Shown here one piece after another: positions 1 to 12,000 of a DNA stretch of 64,000 nt; position 1 is the stretch's first letter, and every line of letters begins with the position of its first letter. The stretch comes from Deuterostichococcus epilithicus (taxonomy: Eukaryota > Chlorophyta > Trebouxiophyceae > Prasiolales > Stichococcaceae), in assembly GCA_033439295.1 (NCBI GenBank), contig JAVTLE010000008.1:2852001-2916000 (forward strand), in the 5' to 3' direction. The notes below the pieces were generated by a model that saw only the letters and a program-made list of their open reading frames with translations, did no database searches and had not been told where the DNA came from. The position numbers were made by a program, and so were the translations under genes.

Positions 1-3000
1 GCCGATTACTTGAGGTCCTGGGGGTTCGGTGCAAGCATGCATCGTAGCTGACTGAACGGGCTCTGAGGCTCTGCCACGGCGCTGATGAGGATTTGCAGCC
101 ATTGGGAGCTGCATGCTCGGCGTGTGCATCCTTGAGTGGCTGCAAAGCATGTCCAGTGCCGACCCTGCCTCACCTGCGCTGGCGTGCTCAACCCACAAGC
201 CGATTGTCAGGCGCCGCTGTGTCGAAGAGCCGAGGGCTGTTCGAGCAGCCGCACAGCAGACCGCCTGCAGCAACTGACTCGTGGATCTCTCATGCAGGTA
301 TTGCGGCGCGCGAGTCGGATGCGGCAGTGGCTGCGGGGCTGAACCTCATGCTGTGGCACGAGGTCACTGCCGGCATCTGCCAGCTGCAGGTGCGGCTGTG
401 ATCTCTGCAGTGGTAAGCTCGAAATAATAACAGCACGTTCCCAGTGCGGTGAAATGTCAGCCTCCTCCGGAAGCTGAAGTGATCAATTGCACCCTTGCAT
501 GGAGGCAGTCACCTGCAGATGCGACAGAGCCTGGTGCAGCAACTCTGTGTCTGCCTGATGAAAGCTGCCTTTCTGTATGCCACAGGCGCTGTCGCCGGTG
601 GGGCGCTGCCAGTCGTTCGAGGCCGCCGCCGACGGCTACGGCCGCGGCGAGGGCGTCGCCGTGCTGCTGCTGCGGCGAGCGGCAACTTCCATGGACGGCG
701 GCGGCGGCAGTGGCAGCCTTCGGCGATGTCAGGGTGGTGCCCCGCACCAGGCGGCGCCACTTGCGGTCGTCTGCGGCTCTGCTGTCAACCAGGATGGGCG
801 GTCGAGCAGCCTGACGGCCCCTAACGGCCCGAGTCAGCAGGCAAGGCCTCTGACGCTTGAGTATAATGATTGTATGAACATCACAGCTGAGCACAAGCCA
901 CCCTGGACTGTGACGGCTGTCTCTCGCTGGTTCAGTCTAAAGCCTCGAGCACTAAGGGATCTGGCGGCGAGGGCTCAATGGCGACGGCCTTAACCCTTTC
1001 TCCACAGTGCTGTGGGCCACGCTTGCAGCCAGCGTGCAAGCCTGGACTTCCTCCAGGAGGCTTGAATGGGACCTCCAAGCTTTCGGGGCGCTGCTTGGGG
1101 CTAGCAAGGGGAGGAACCCCAACCAGGCATCTCCAGGCATCATGGGTTTCGGGAACGCTCAGACCTGCGGAAACGCATGCCTGCAGAATTAACAGAGCCG
1201 GGCATCTACGCCATGTGGAATCTCTCCGATGCGCCTTTGTTGTTTCTCGTATGACAAGCACAGCCTGCTGATACAGCACACACGGCCTCGCTGCCCCGAG
1301 AGCTTGTCGGTCCCAGCTGGTGTCCTCAGCAAATCTGGTCCAGGCCGTACGCACGTGCCGGAGTTCTCTGTCAACACTCATCTGCTGCATGAATTGCTGC
1401 GACTCATCCATGCAAATCCCCAACCCGTTCCAATGCACAGGCGCTGGTCGCCACCGCGCTGGCTGCAGCGCACCTCCCAGCGTCCGCCGTGGCCTTTATC
1501 GCGGTGCACGGCACCGGCACGCCGCTGGGCGACCCCATCGAGGTTGGCGCCCTGGGTGCGGCGCTCGGCAGCGGCGGCAGCGGCAAGAATGCGGGAAACG
1601 GCAAGCAGGCTGGCCGCCCGATGCTGGGCTCTGTGAAGGCGTGCTTCGGCCACACCGAGGGCACCGCCGGCATCACAGGCAAGTCGCGCTCGTGCTGCTC
1701 CACATCTCGATTCAATCACCCACCCTGGCAGCAGCAGCAGCAGTCGTTCTCCCTTTTCGCTAGTCTGGCGGCTCATCAACAGCTTCAGCGACGAGCTGTT
1801 ACACGGATTGCCCAGCTGGCCGGCTGCCAAGCGCCCTTGCGGCTGATCTGATGGAAACAGCCGTGCAGAAGCGACACCGCATAACCCAGCGAGTGTGGCG
1901 CTGCAGCTGTGCTGCCGTCTCGACGCCGCCGTGCTGCGGCAGCCATTTGGCGACCAAGAAGCCGTCCAAATCTTCAGGGACTGCTGTCTGCTGGTTCATC
2001 TTGGCTGCTGCAGGCTGCTCCGCAGAGTCTGTGATGATTTGCAGCCAGATGGAGTCTTTAAAATCGCTCAGCTTCGCTTGCTCGTTGCGCTGCAAATTTG
2101 CCTCATTCTGCATTGTGCTGCTGTAGAAGCGAAGGAAGCTTGCATCCTGGACTCGCATAATGATGCAATATCATGTACAGCAGCCTGCTCCATAAGGCCA
2201 CCTACACAGCAAATAGCCTGGCAGCTGGAGAAATTCTGGGTCTGGGAGCAACCTGGCAGCCATCCAAGTGCCAAGTGTTCCGGCCAGCAGACACTGTGAA
2301 TGCTGCGACGCACAGGCGCGCTGCTGGCAATGGCGGCGATGCGGCACGCTGCCGCTCCCGGCGTGTTGTGCCTGCGGGCCGTCAACCCCTACGTGGCGGC
2401 GGCGCTGGGCGACTGGCGGCGGCGCGCCGGGATAATGCCGCTGGTGCCGCGTGCCACCACTGCCGCGCCGCAGCTGCGCCGCGACGGCGCTGCGGCAGGT
2501 GTGTGCCGAGTCATTTGCTTGTTGGGACAGTGTCGCGTCTCTGCTCTTGGGCTTGGGCTTACTGCGAGCAGCGCACAGTAGCATCATCCGGCTTTCTGCG
2601 TCTCATTCTGCACTTTGGCACCGTACCACTGTCGCGACAGAGGCGCCGCCGTAGCTCGAAGCGCATACATTTCCCTCTGCGTGGCTGGCAGCTGCTCGTA
2701 TCTTTGGCTGGCCTCTGCGCCCTTCCCTTGATTATTTGAGGTTTTGAATTAGCATGTCAGCTCGGCTGTACTTCGGTATGTTATCGTGCATTCAAAATGG
2801 CCTTAAAGCTCGGAAGTGACAGCTGCATGGCACAGCTTGAGCCGTGGCTGGCATCTGAGCGGGAAGCAGCACGTCAACAGAGACATGCGCTGCCTTGGAA
2901 CAGGTGGACGCCACTGCGCGGACGCTTCCGCAGCTGTCACGGAAAATCTTCTTTGACAGTTGTCCGCTGATGTACCGCCGTCAGTTTGCTAGACCCTGGT

Positions 3001-6000
3001 GTTCAGGCTAAACCCTGGTGTTCATGCTAAACCCTGGTGCACGGACCACAGGCACCAGCGCCTTTGGCATGAGCGGGGTGAACGCACATTTGCTGCTGGC
3101 GGCCCCACCATCGACTTCCAGCAGCTGTGCCGCGTCGCCAGCTCCCAGCTCCCAGTGGCGCCGAGCCCGCTTCTGGCCGTCGCCGTCCGCCCGCCACTTA
3201 GCGCAGCCCGCGGCGGCTCAAAAGCAGCACGGCGGCTACAGGCGAGTCTTTTATGCATGCGGCTTGAATCCATGTCTGCCGCCGGTGTATATGGCACCTG
3301 AGCATGAGGTCGGCTCGGTGGATCATCGCACGTCAACTGGCAGGCGTAGGAAGTTGCCCTCAGGTGTGCTCCCCATGGGACTGGCTGGAGTCCCACAGGT
3401 TTGCGGCGTCACTCCAGACAGCGGCACTGCACGGCCTGTGGGACCACGCCGTCAATGGCCGGCCGCTGCTTCCGGGTGCTGCCATGCTGGAGGTGCGACC
3501 GTCAAGGGTTTTGGCGGCTGTTGTAAATGCCTGACATGTCCCTGTTGCCACCCAAATATATCAAACCAACCGTGTTATGGATCGATAAGCTTTGACAGGC
3601 CCTGCCAACCCTTTGCATTTGTGTTCCGCCATGAAAGTGAAAAAGACTTTGTGAGACTGTGCTTTCAATGACAGAATGCGCTGTGTGCTGCAGGCCGCCG
3701 CCGTGGCAGCCAGCTCTCTGCTGGACGATGCAGCGTCCGCTGCAGGGGCGACGCTGGCGCTGGTGCGAGCCGCCATCTTGGCGCCCATGCTGCTGCCGCG
3801 CCGCGGCGCGCAGCCAGCTGTCAGGTGTGTCTGGCAGCAAACTCAGATCAATTTAGAGGTCAGGCTGCGGTCGCGGTTCAGGACCTTGTCCGATGGGAGG
3901 CGGCCGGCGGGTACAAGCGAGCGCATCTTCGCACAAGCATGGCCGTCAAACAAACGCTCATTGCTGATTTCTGTACGGACCATGGCCCTCCGTGGACAAG
4001 TGTCGCACCGAGATCAGATAGCAGTTGCTGGCGGCACCTTCTGCAATCGAGCCCTGCCCGCTCTCTGTTGAGGCGCTGATGCTGAGCTGGCTGACCTGCA
4101 GGGCCGCCGTCTTAGAGACCGTCATCTCGCCCGTGGACGGTGGCGTGGCCGTCCAGTCGCCACCCGCCGCCGCCGGCGCTCCAGCAACAGTGCACCTGCG
4201 GTGCTCGGCCGTCGGCCTGCCGCCAGTCGCAAAGCAGCCGCACGAGCATCGCTTGCTGTGCTCGCATGACATCTTCAGGGCAGCCGCGACAGCGCTGTTG
4301 TCGGACCTGACGGCCGCGGAAGGGATTGGCGGCCTTCCCCGGCAGCTGGCATCTGTGTCCATTGGCAAGGCTGCAGCTTCAGGCAAGATGTTCACTGCAG
4401 TCGTGCTTCGCTGATTGCACAAGAACCTGCTGTTAGAGATTTGGAAGCCTGCAACTTTCCGCAGGGGCTGTGCTGTCTTTGCATTTGCAAGGCACTACTT
4501 GTGCCTGCAGTTTTATGAGAAATTCTGCATTACATGGTGCATGACCAATGCTCGATGACTGCTCGCTGAACCTTGTCCTGCCTCTGATTGCAGGGTACTG
4601 TGTCAGTCCAGCATTGGCAGACAATGCCCTGCACCTCAGCGCCGTCGGCGTGCCTCCGGCTCCCGGAGACTCCGCAGCGACAGCCATGGTGCCGGTCTCC
4701 TTTGCAGCCTGCCCCGTGACGACAGCCGGGAAGCAGCCGCTGCTTGGCGGCTGGGCGGCTGCGGCATCGCGGCCGGCGGCACCTCTCGAGGCAAGCTAGT
4801 CGTTCCCCTGTCACTGGCTGGCAGCGTGCAAGCCAGCTCCCTGTGGGTCGAGCTTCACCACTACAAGGGAACCTGGGCTAGACCTGGGTTTGCGGACGCG
4901 CTGGGCTGTGAGAACGTGCCGTCACCTCTGGCGTGCGCAGCGAAGATCTCGACATGACACCGAAAGTGACCAATCTGCAACATGACGGGCCGTCTGGCAT
5001 CGGACCTGGCTGTCATCGCTGTGCCGCTGCCGGCGTTGCCAATGCTGTGCTGCTGCCTACACAGCAGCAAGCGAAGCCGTGGCCGCCAGCTGCGACCACA
5101 GCAATGATGTGTTCGGTTCCCCGCGACAGAGGGCCTGAACTGCATGTGCCCTGCAGGCATCAGTCCAGGGGCTGTGCACCTTTTTGAGTCTGGGTTTACG
5201 GTTCGTGAGGGCAACCAGCCGCACAAAGCGTAGGCGTAAGCGTAGCCACCGTTCCTCGCAAACTGTATGGCAGACGCTCTGTGCTCCTGCCTCGCAGGCT
5301 ATTGGGGACATGCACATGACGGACGGCGGGAGCTTTGCCGTCCATGGCCTGGTATCCAAAGCCATGCGCAGCGCATCTGTCGACAGCAGTGCCAAGGTTC
5401 GAGGCGATGCAGGGAGGCCGGCTGCAGATGCTGTGTTCGCACTCGCCTCATCAACTGCCTTCACCCTCTGTGCCGATTCCAGCAGCTCGTCCCCCAATTC
5501 TTTGCTGACCCTCACAGTCTCTGCTGCAGACGGTGGCGCATACTCGGTACACGGTTCAGTGGCAGGCCTCGCACACCGAGCAAGCAGTTGCAAGCCCGGC
5601 AACTGGCAAGCTGGCGGCTCAAGTCGTCAGCCTGCGCCAGCGCCGGCGGCGGCACGGAGCCGCCCGCACGGTATACGGCGCAGCCCTGGCTGCAGCCCGG
5701 CAGACGCTGCAGCAGCTGCAGCTGCACGCATCCTGTCGCGCAGGCGGCGATGCCAAGCTGCTGCAGCTCGTCACGGCAGGTTCAGGCAGCTCGCAGATGG
5801 CGGCGGGTGGCCGAAACAACCACGAGTCTGATGCGGCGGCTGCAGCCGCAGGCGCCCTGTTCAGGGTGGCCGCGTCTGAAGCGGAAGGCCAGGCTGCGTT
5901 CTGGGGTGTGGCCATGGACGCAGCCGCTGAGGCGCCGCTGCAGCCCCAGGCGGCAGCAGCAATGCGACACGCTGCGACAGACTCGTATGGCGCGGCGTGT

Positions 6001-9000
6001 GTGGCTGGAGCGGTGCTGCTGCCGCGGCTGCTGCCCGCAGACACACAGAGCAGCTCCTCTGCTCTGCGCATTGGCCCCGGAAGCAGCGGTGCCGGCGGCG
6101 GCGGCGGCGGCAGCGATGGTCAGCTTGCAGGGCAGCCGTCCAGCTGGCGACAGGTCGCCATCAGTGGCGGCCTCGGCGGCCTCGGCCTGCTGGCGGCGCT
6201 GTGGCTGGCGTGGCAGGGCGTGCGCAGCCTGCTGCTGTTGGGCCGCAGCGGCAGGTGGACATTGCTGCACTGGTGTCCAATGACCGATCTTGCTTCCGAC
6301 TTTTGACTGCATCTGCACCGAGGCATCAACCGTGAGGCGGCCAGCTCGTTGGCGCTGATATTGCACTCTGCCGGGCAGAATCGCCAGGCTGAACTGTAAC
6401 ACGTGTCCGCGAGCTGGCCGTGTTCGCTGTAGGTGCTGAGAGTCTGTCTGGTTCTACATGCACACCATCGTCTTTCTCCTGTCATCAAGTTGCCTCCTTT
6501 CATCCGATCTTTACATCAGCTTGTCACCGTTCATCAGACTTTTCACCTCCCTTCCTCCTTTCACGACCCATCTGCCTGTGACAGGTGGGACGGCGCCGCA
6601 GCGGCGCCGCTGGTCGCGCTGCTAACGGAGAGGCACGGCGGCGCCAGCGTCACGCTGCGGCGGTGCGACGTCGCAGCGGCGGAGGAGGCACGCTCCGCGA
6701 TGGGCATCTCAGACGTGCTGCTGCATGCCGGCGGCGTCCTGCGGGTGAGATTCCGCAGATCCGCTGCCTGCGGAACGATACTAGGTTCTGTTTTGTCGCG
6801 GTGCATGAGACACCCTGTGAGTGAAGCTGGCCTGCGGGCAATGCTGCTCTATCCAGCGGGCCTGTGTGGACTCAGCTTGGTCTTGTTGGGCTGGCGGGGA
6901 TCTGGGGTTTCTTCAGGCAATGTCCGCCGAATGCTCTCCGCAACAGACTTTCGCAAGACTTTGATGTTGCAAGGCGGATGCCAGCTGAGCTGCGGCGCAA
7001 TTCCTCGTTCCTCGCAGGGCAGTGTCATGGTACGTTCCCTGGGTTGAAGGCGCGGCGCTGCGTCAGCAGCCTCCATTCCTGAGAGTCTGTAAACCTCGTT
7101 CAGGTCCACGCCTGTAGAGTGCACCGGCTTTCCTGGATCGTTCCCTCGCACATGCGGGCAGCAGCACAGGCATCAGCATCGTCTGACCTGAACCGCGGTC
7201 GATGCCCGACTGGAGATGCAGGCGGTGCTGGCAGTGGGCGGCCGGGAGGCGGAGGCGGCGATTGCAATGCGATGCAACCCCACGCCGCCACCAGCACAGC
7301 GATCTGAGCTGGCTGGTGACAGCACACACCTCTTGCACATGTACAGGACGGGCTGCTGAGGAGCCAGACGCTTGGCGCGCTGCGCGCCGTGCTGGCGCCC
7401 AAGGCCAGCGGCCTTACCGCGCTTGCGTCCGGCGGCGGGGGCGGCGGCGCCGCCGGAGGCGCCCGCTGCCTGCTGGCCTTCTCCTCCATCGCCGGCGTGC
7501 TCGGCTCGGCGGGGCAGGGCGGCTACGCCGCCGCCAACTCGGCAATGGACGCCTGGACGGCGGCCGCGGCTGCACAGGTGGGGAATGACGCTCGCTGCAT
7601 GGTCGTTTGGCTGGCCTGCCCTCCCACGCTGCTGCACGTTACTGGCGACTAAGTGGCCACTCAGCCCTTCAACTGCAGTGTCCGGAGACCTGCTGCAGCG
7701 CATCAGAGTTGTGGGTTGCGGTGCGCATTGCAAGCAGCCTTGGGGCAATGACGCAGTGTACAATCAAGCGGCTGTCTAGCTGAGTAGTCAAGCAGCCGCA
7801 TGACTGGCTCTCTTCAAGCGTCATTGCCCTGGCGCTGTGCCGACCCAGCAAATTTGAACACACAGCTCAGCCTGGTGTAGGATGATACGACATAACTGGA
7901 TGTGAGCTGCACCTGGCGGTGCAACGCGTCAAAGCAGACAGGCCGGTGCAGGCAGTACGGCAACATGGTGCACGGCTGCACAGATCCCCTGGTGTCTCTG
8001 AAGCACCACCCTTAGCACCTCTCACAGTCTGTTTACCTTCATTCTGCAGGGCCAGCCTGCGCACGCGGTGCAGTGGGGCGTCTGGACCGGCGCCGGCATG
8101 GCGGCCGGGCAGGTTGGGCTCATCGCCGGGCTGGCGCGGCACGGCTACGGCGCGCTGAACCCCGCGGACGGCCTGGCAGTGCTGAGGCAGGCGCTGGCGG
8201 GCGCCGGCGGCGGCGCGGCGCTGATGGCGGCGCCGTTCCACTGGGCGCGCTTCCTGACAGGTGCGAGGCTCTTCGTGCTGTGGTGAGCTGTGAAGCCGTG
8301 GTTTTTGACAATGAGGGCGCTGGAGCTCAAGTGGACCGAAGGGAATTGCAGGCGGGTAGCATGGTTGTCATTCTCGGCTGCAGCACATGTGGGCACCGCT
8401 GCTTGGAGTGGCCCGCAACATCACCAGGTTCGACTCGGTAGGATTTCACTTCACGACAGCAGCATCTAGGCAGTTGCGCGATTGAACGTGCAGTATTGAA
8501 CCTTGTCTCGTCGCACTGCCGCGCATGCTTTTGCAGGCAAGCGGCGGGATGTGCCGATGTTTGCCGAGTTCACTACGCCGCTGGTGACTGGACCTGACGC
8601 CGGCGCCTGTGTCAAAGCCGACGCTTCGGCCAGGACCAGCTTGCGGGCGGCGCGGCCGGCGGTCGACACTGCGGCGGTCGACCCTGCGGCGGTGCTTCAA
8701 AGGCTTACAGGTTTGCTGCTGGTCTTCTGTGCAATGTGCGGATGGGCCCTCAGGCTCCTGAACACTTTGCGCAGTCTAGCTGTAATTTTTGGCAGTCTGT
8801 CCTGGATGCCTCGTGGCATTGCAATCGGCATTCCACTGACTGCTGATGCCTTGCCGCATCCGTCCAGCACAGGCGGCCCCGGCTTTTCACCCTGCTGCAA
8901 CCTAGACCGGAGCATTTCATGACAGGCTTCGCTTGCTTCGTCGTCACATGCGGTCGCCCAGAAGTTGCACGACAGCAGAAGTCGGTCTGCAGGCATCGCG

Positions 9001-12000
9001 AGCGGCGTGCTGGGCGTGGCGCACATTCCATCCAACCAGCCGCTCATGGAGGCGGGGCTGGACTCGCTGGGGGCGGTCGAGCTGCGCAACGCCGCGGCGG
9101 CGGCCTTCGACATCCATCTTCCTGCCACTGCGGCGCTGGACCACCCTACCCTTGAGTCCCTGGCAGGCCTCGTGGCGGCTCGACTGGCGGCGGCGGCGGC
9201 GGCGGCGGATCCAGAAGGCTTGATCGACGAATCTTCTTTAGCATTCGATGACGCCGATGACGGCAGCCGGTGGCGGGGCAGCGAGGATGGCTCTGTCGAG
9301 GAGCCACCAACCAGCTCGAGGGCGGCGGTGGAGGTGGGTGACATTGTGGAGGCTGTGGCGGCTGCTGCCGCAGAAGTCGCTGGCGCACCTGTCCTTCCCG
9401 ACCAACCCTTCATGGAGGTGAGCTTCCCGGCCCGACAAGATTTCAAGTTTGGCATTGATGGTCGAAGGCCACGTTGGCTTGATGAACGTTGGCATTGCTA
9501 GAGCTGCAAATGCTGGCACGCAGACCGGTTGAGCAGCCATTCGCGGGTCTGGCAATACATTGTGGTTATCACCTGTGGAAGCTGACTGGTGGCGCCTCAA
9601 AAGGTGGACCTCTGCGACCACAGCGGCCCTCGTGGTGGCACCGCTGGACTCCTCCTCGCCTGTGGTTTCGAAGAATGCTGACTGCAGAACCCTCCATAGA
9701 CCCTTATAATGATGATCCGTTCCTTTTCTGGTCAACAGGCGGGTCTGGACTCTCTGGGCGCCATGGAGCTGCGAACGGCTGTCGCTTCCCGCTTCGGCAT
9801 CCAGCTTCCCGCCACCGTGACCTTCGACCACCCCACGCCCGCGGCGCTGGGCGCACATGTGGCGTCGTTGCTGGCGCAGGCGGCGGCGCCGGCGGCGCGG
9901 CGGAAGCTGTCGGCGCCGCGCAATGCTTCCAGCAGTGCAACTGCACAGGGGGGTGCCGGCGCGGTGACGCATGTTGTGGCTGCTTCCACTCGCTTCCCCG
10001 GAGCCGCGTCAGGTTTGGATGCCCAACTTTAAACTCGGAAAGTTGCAGAACATTCGGAGCTGGTTCGAGTGCAAGTGGTGTAGGCACATCAGCCAGCATG
10101 TACTGGTGCAGAAACACACCTTTGCATGATGGAGCACACGCCTGTAGAGGTGTTGCTTGTGCACCAGTACATTTGCACCAGTCACACGTGGGGTACTCTG
10201 CACTGATCTGCATCTGTGCGGAAGCGTGCTGTGCAGACTTGCTTGTTGGTGCTCGCTATATGGGCATGCCCTCTGCATACGCATTCTAATTCCTTTCGCC
10301 ATGCTCGCATGTCTAGCGAGCCTCATCTTCCCACATCACTTCTGCCTAGCATCTCTTGTGACTGCCACGCCAGGTGTGGACGGTTTCTGGGCGCCGCTCG
10401 CCGCCGGCGCCAGCTTAGCGCGCTCCATCCCGCTGCAGCGCTGGGACGTTGACGCACTGTACAGCCCAGAGGTGTGCTGTGCTTCTGCCGTTTTGAAAAT
10501 GGGAAAGCTTGCCAGGCTCGACTGCGCACGACCAGGCTGTGAGCTGAGACCATGCAAGTTCAGCATGCCGTAGCTGTATCAAGAAAACCAGCCGAATAAG
10601 GCTCGAACTCGGCCGCAACACATTTGGGCAAAGCTCGGCAATGAATTCAAGCATCCATCAGAGGCTTCGTCCAGGTCATCTGTTCTGACTTTCTCCAGAG
10701 TCACTCCAATCAATTTGCAAGCAATAGTGAATCAATCCAGTCTGGAGAGTTTTGCTGGAACAACGGCTTGACCTGCTGACATCAGCATTACACCATCCGT
10801 GGTTCAGGCGCCGCAGCGCGGGAAGAGCTATGCGCGCTTTGGCGCCTTCCTGGATGCCGACGTGGCAACATTTGACGCTTCCGCCTTCCGGCTGCCGTGG
10901 CCCGAGGTGGTGCCTCTGGACCCGCACGCAAGGGTGCTCCTGGAGCAGACGCTGGTAGGGGCTGTGCTCTCCTGTGGAAGTCATCTCAAACCCACTTGAC
11001 TACGAGATGCGGCAGGTACTTGACTTTACATTCTGTTTGTGAGACGACTGAGCGTCATCTGCTCCTGCCTGCGTCTGACCGTGCAATTAGAACAGCGGAT
11101 GCTGGTCGCTGCGCAGCTGGGTGTGATTTGGTACCAGGTGTGCGCTGTGCAGCTGGTAGCGCTTTGCAGCTGTCGAAGCGGTCAGCTGTAGGATCCATGT
11201 TGCTCTGTGGACGAGCCCACTTCTGCAAACAGCCGGCTTCGCTATCGCCAGCGACACCAGGACTGGACGATGTCAGGACAATTGTGATTCGTTGTGATTC
11301 GTGGGGCTGTATCCCCTTGCAGGAGGCGCTGCACGGCGCCGGTATCCCTGACGCCTCCACCGGCGTCTACGTGGGCGCCATGTGGGCGGCGGAGTACCTG
11401 GACGTGCTGTCAGCAGCAGGGTATAACGACACCTCCGCCGCCGCATCCACTGGCAACACCCTGCCGTTTCTGGCCGGCCGCGTGTCGTACACCTTCGGGC
11501 TGCGCGGCCCGTGCGTCGCCACCGACACGGCCTGCTCGTCATCCCTCGTGGCGGCGCACCTTGGCCACTCGGGTGCGCACTTGCAATCTGGGGTTTAGGG
11601 TTATTTAGTGCAGGCGTCCAGGGAACCCTGCCGCGCACTTCATGAACAGCAGCCTGTCCTCAGGCGGTGGCGGGTGTGGCAGGCTTTCTGGCTGCATCTT
11701 ACAGCAGTAGGCGGATGCAGTTCGGGAACATGAAATTGCGTGGCTGCTCCCTGCTACAGGGGTGCTGGGCGGTGAGTGCGGGACGGCGCTGGCAGCCGGC
11801 GTCAGCGCCATGCTGTCGCCCAAGACCGCCGTCAAGATCTCGCAGCTGCAGGTGAAAATCTCCTGCGCTGCAGAGCGTGTGGTGCCGCACATCAGCATGG
11901 CCACAGTCACACTCTCGGCGCCTCACCTGCATGTTAGCATTGCGGGCATTACTGCTGCTCCCAAGAGCCGAACCACTTCATGGCATGGCGCATCACCACA

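Noticed and set aside
5267-6283. 338-codon Cys/Arg-rich frame
   Set aside because: Out-of-frame shadow of the long KR1 exon.
11540-11580. GHS tripeptide after the KS2 active site, as a possible acyltransferase motif
   Set aside because: It lies directly after [13 protein letters not shown] inside the ketosynthase, and aligns with the AEG position of KS4; no AT context is present.
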